DNA of 64,000 nucleotides from Novosphingobium sp. KCTC 2891 (GTDB lineage Bacteria > Pseudomonadota > Alphaproteobacteria > Sphingomonadales > Sphingomonadaceae). The position numbers were made by a program, and so were the translations under genes. Positions 61,768 to 64,000 of the stretch are shown piece after piece. Position 1 is the stretch's first letter, and every line of letters starts with the position of its first letter. The notes under the pieces were generated by a model. The model was not told the origin of the DNA. It did not search any database and was given only the letters and a program-made list of their open reading frames with translations. Location of the stretch: NCBI RefSeq assembly GCF_025938155.1, contig NZ_JAPCZG010000002.1, forward strand, positions 310,001 to 374,000, given 5' to 3'.

Positions 61768-62796
61768 TTAGCCGCGCTGCCAGCCGCGCACGACGCGCAG
61801 CAGCGCATCGACGTGTTCGATCGGGGTGTGCTGGCCGATGCCGTGGCCCAGGTTGAACACGTGCGGACGGTCGGCAAAGGCATCGAGGACGCGCAAGGTC
61901 TGCGTTTCAAGTTCCGGACCGCCGGCGAGCAACAGCAGCGGATCGAGATTGCCTTGCACCGGAAGCCCTGCGGGAAGTTCGCGCGCGGCCCACAGCGGAT
62001 CGATGGTTTCGTCGACGCCGACCGCGTTGACTCCGGTTTCACGGGCATAGGCGGCGAGCTTTTCGCCTGCACCCTTGGGGAAGCCGATCACTGGCACATG
62101 CGGATAGCGCCGCTGCATTTCGGCCGCGATCTTCGCGTTGGGAGCGATGACCCAGCGCTCGAATTCGGTCGGAGCAAGGCTCCCAGCCCAGGAATCGAAC
62201 AGCTGCAGGCCTTCCGCGCCGGCTTCGACTTGGCCCGAGAGATACTCGATGGTGACCGTGGTGATCGCGTCGATGATCGCCTGGAACGCACCCGGATCGC
62301 GATAGGCGAGCGCGCGCGTGTCGTGGTGATCGCGGCTGCCCTCGCCCGCGACCATGTAGGTGGCGACCGTCCACGGACTGCCCGCAAAGCCCAGCAGCGT
62401 CGTCTCAGGCGAAAGCTGGGCCTTCACGCGGGCCACCGTGGCGTAGATCGGCGCGAGGCGCTCAGGGACGGCCGTGAGGCTCTCCAGCGTGGCATCGAGG
62501 AGGCGAGGCGAGAGGTGCGGACCTTCGCCGGCGAGGAACTGGAGATCCTGTCCCATCGCGTAAGGCACGATCAGAATGTCGGAAAACAGGATCGCGCCGT
62601 CGAATCCGAAGCGGCGGAGCGGCTGGACGGTGATCTCTGCCGCGGCCTCTGAATCGTAGACGAGCGCGAGGAATCCGCCCTTTTCCGCTCGCAATGCGCG
62701 ATATTCCGGAAGGTAGCGGCCAGCCTGGCGCATGAGCCAGATCGGACGGCGCGCAAGATTGGCGCCCCGGAGCGTTTCGAGCAGCGGACCAGGCAT
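61768..62796 (-). CDS. hemE: uroporphyrinogen decarboxylase
   Basis: 342 residues from ATG 62796 (MPGPLLETLRGANLARRPIW). Converts uroporphyrinogen III to coproporphyrinogen III. Signature RRPIWLMRQAGRYLPEYR at the N-terminus, FSDILIVPYAMGQ, GFAGSPWTVATYMVAGEGSR and FDSWAGSLAPTEFERWVIAP. In Caulobacter the origin lies directly beside hemE; the same order is kept here. Confidence 0.96.
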   Translation of the reverse strand: MPGPLLETLRGANLARRPIWLMRQAGRYLPEYRALRAEKGGFLALVYDSEAAAEITVQPLRRFGFDGAILFSDILIVPYAMGQDLQFLAGEGPHLSPRLLDATLESLTAVPERLAPIYATVARVKAQLSPETTLLGFAGSPWTVATYMVAGEGSRDHHDTRALAYRDPGAFQAIIDAITTVTIEYLSGQVEAGAEGLQLFDSWAGSLAPTEFERWVIAPNAKIAAEMQRRYPHVPVIGFPKGAGEKLAAYARETGVNAVGVDETIDPLWAARELPAGLPVQGNLDPLLLLAGGPELETQTLRVLDAFADRPHVFNLGHGIGQHTPIEHVDALLRVVRGWQRG

Positions 62797-63131
62797 CGTT
62801 CGGATCCAATCCTAATCAAATAGATTCTTTTGAATCAGGTTGTGGGAGTCTGTTGACCCTGTGGATATCGGGGATGGCGCGCCTCTGCCCGATTTGTGCC
62901 CGATGCTCCACAAAAAGTTGGCCGTGCGACTCTGCGCGGACTCGTCGGCAAGGGAAACTTGTCCCTGCTGTCCACAGGCTGTGGGTAAAGCCGGCGACCT
63001 GTCCACAAGTGACGGGGCGGAAGCGGGGATAGTGGGGGCGGAATCAGGCCCCGAACTTGTCCCCCGATTGTTCCCGTGGTTTATCCTCGCTCTATCCACA
63101 GCCTCATCCCGGGGCACGCGAGCGGAGGCCC
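62797..63131. other. candidate chromosomal replication origin (oriC)
   Basis: 335 bases between hemE and the kinase/pyrophosphorylase regulator gene. DnaA-box-like 9-mers relative to TTATCCACA: CTATCCACA (63092-63100), reverse ATATCCACA (62860-62868), reverse TTACCCACA (62980-62988), each one mismatch; CTGTCCACA twice (62968-62976, 62999-63007), two mismatches. An AT-rich patch (62806-62836) could be the unwinding element. Six GANTC sites lie at 62823, 62832, 62846, 62928, 62939 and 63041. The gene order hemE-oriC-regulator-maf matches the Caulobacter origin. No TTAA-N7-TTAA CtrA site was seen. Confidence 0.8.
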
Positions 63132-63977
63132 ATGCAGCGGCTGCACCTGCATCTTCTATCGGATTCCACGGGCGAAACGCTGGAAATGATCGCGAAGGCG
63201 GCGCTGGCGCAGTTCGACGATGCCGACGTCGTGCGGCACTTCTGGCCGATGGTGCGATCGATGCAGCATCTCGACCGGATCATGGGCGAAATCGCCAACA
63301 ATCCGGGACTGGTGCTCTATACGCTGGTCAATACGGAGACGCGCGACCGGCTGGAACAGCGTTGCGCCGCGCTGGGCCTGCCCAGCGTTGCGGCGCTCGA
63401 CGCGGTGACCGATGCGCTGGAGCAGCAACTGGGGCAGGAGGCCAAGGGCCGGCCCGGGCGGCAGCACATCATGGACGAAGCCTATTTCGCGCGCGTCGAT
63501 GCGATCCAGTTCACCATCGCCCATGACGACGGCATCGGCTGGGAAAACTGGGAGGAAGCCGACATCGTCCTGGCGGGCGTTTCGCGCAGTTCCAAGACGC
63601 CGACCGCGATCTATCTCGCCAACAGGGGCTACAAGGTGGCGAACATCCCGGTCGTGGTGGAAAGCCCGCCGCCGCCGATGCTGTTCGGACTGCGCCGGCC
63701 GCTGGTGGTGGGGCTGACCACCAGCCCCGAACGGCTGGTGCAGGTGCGGCGCAACCGGCTGCTGTCCTTGAACCAGGTGGCCGAGACCGCCTATGTCGAC
63801 AGCGAGCACGTGACGCGCGAGGTGCAATTCGCGCGGCGCATGTTCGCGGACAACGGTTGGCCGGTGATCGACGTTTCGCGGCGTTCGATCGAGGAAACGG
63901 CGGCCGCGGTCATCAATCTCTATAACGAACGCCGGGCCTCCGGCGGCGACACCACGGTGGGAGCGAAGCCGATATGA
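63132..63977 (+). CDS. pyruvate phosphate dikinase regulatory protein / kinase-pyrophosphorylase (DUF299)
   Basis: 281 residues from ATG 63132 (MQRLHLHLLSDSTGETLEMI), with GGAGG just upstream. The family (DUF299, PPSR/PDRP) controls pyruvate-phosphate or PEP-synthase dikinase by reversible phosphorylation. The P-loop VLAGVSRSSKTPTAIYLAN is clear, and LSDSTGET is the family N-terminal motif. Position beside oriC is conserved in alphaproteobacteria. Which dikinase is its target cannot be told from this window. Confidence 0.92.
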   Translation: MQRLHLHLLSDSTGETLEMIAKAALAQFDDADVVRHFWPMVRSMQHLDRIMGEIANNPGLVLYTLVNTETRDRLEQRCAALGLPSVAALDAVTDALEQQLGQEAKGRPGRQHIMDEAYFARVDAIQFTIAHDDGIGWENWEEADIVLAGVSRSSKTPTAIYLANRGYKVANIPVVVESPPPPMLFGLRRPLVVGLTTSPERLVQVRRNRLLSLNQVAETAYVDSEHVTREVQFARRMFADNGWPVIDVSRRSIEETAAAVINLYNERRASGGDTTVGAKPI

Positions 63978-64000
63978 CGATCATCCTTGCCTCGCAGAGC
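63974..64000 (+). CDS. maf: Maf nucleotide pyrophosphatase (start only, cut by window edge)
   Basis: Only nine codons are visible: MTIILASQS, the usual Maf opening (ILASQSPRR follows in the family). The ATG overlaps the regulator stop as ATGA. Maf proteins hydrolyse non-canonical nucleotides such as methylated or modified NTPs. Identity rests on the short N-terminus and on conserved gene order next to the origin. Confidence 0.75.

Noticed and set aside
62823..62836. GATTC-TTTT-GAATC as a terminator for hemE or the regulator gene
   Set aside because: The stem is only five weak pairs and it lies upstream of both divergent genes; it is better read as two GANTC sites in the AT-rich part of the origin.
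62797..63131. CtrA-binding sites (TTAA-N7-TTAA) in the candidate origin
   Set aside because: I found no TTAA pair in this region, so Caulobacter-like CtrA repression of the origin is not supported here.

Overview
This 64 kb window is a high-GC chromosomal segment from an alphaproteobacterium. It is most likely a member of the Sphingomonadales (Novosphingobium/Sphingobium-like); genus is not settled by sequence alone. The main reasons are the gene order mnmE-mnmG-rsmG-parA-parB on one side and rho-hemJ-hemE-[origin]-kinase/pyrophosphorylase regulator-maf on the other, a PopZ homologue, a CarD/CdnL regulator, DUF2093 beside xseA, and a large TonB-dependent receptor with a TPR sulfotransferase neighbour. 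I saw no rRNA or tRNA gene, CRISPR array, insertion sequence or phage module. This is mostly a stable, origin-proximal housekeeping region.

Layout from the left. 1-9.05 kb is almost entirely minus strand: a truncated Zur/Fur regulator, msrA with a tiny upstream membrane ORF, erpA-xthA (overlapping), a CBS protein, then the run pcm-tolC-popZ-S9 peptidase-thioesterase-2Fe2S protein. 9.2-15.4 kb holds class I fumarase, a LytS/LytTR two-component pair with an odd sensor, a PilZ protein and two small secreted proteins. 15.5-22.8 kb is the most distinctive accessory block: an aspartyl/asparaginyl beta-hydroxylase with TPRs, a divergent sulfotransferase-like protein, a TPR-sulfotransferase and a 984-residue TonB-dependent receptor. 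22.8-36.3 kb holds an M23 peptidase, DUF2093, xseA, purD, a PfkB kinase, a lipoprotein, an Rrf2-DoxX pair divergent from a globin, an acyl-CoA dehydrogenase with a saccharopine-dehydrogenase-fold protein, dcd, cdd, GH25, UPF0262 and dnaB. 36.3-49.3 kb holds rpoZ, an SUV3-like helicase, an S4 protein, fdxA, carD, two lipoprotein genes, a Sua5-type threonylcarbamoyl-AMP synthase, two acyl-CoA dehydrogenases, a DUF815 ATPase, a sorbosone-dehydrogenase-like protein and free-Met-R-sulfoxide reductase. 49.3-64 kb is the chromosome segregation/origin block.

The strongest theme is chromosome biology. ParA, ParB, four parS sites (two of them inside rsmG), PopZ and a candidate oriC between hemE and the kinase/pyrophosphorylase regulator gene all lie here, together with DnaB. 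The candidate origin has DnaA-box-like sequences, an AT-rich patch and six GANTC (CcrM-type methylation) sites in 223 bp. A 19-nt sequence from it, made of two facing DnaA-box-like elements, recurs exactly upstream of dnaB 28 kb away, which suggests DnaA-linked control of the helicase gene.

Two regulatory inferences come directly from sequence: a palindromic cluster between the Rrf2 regulator and globin genes, and a shared inverted repeat upstream of two separate acyl-CoA dehydrogenase genes. The best candidate for an undescribed system is the receptor/sulfotransferase/hydroxylase block, which looks like a dedicated protein- or peptide-modification module tied to outer-membrane transport.
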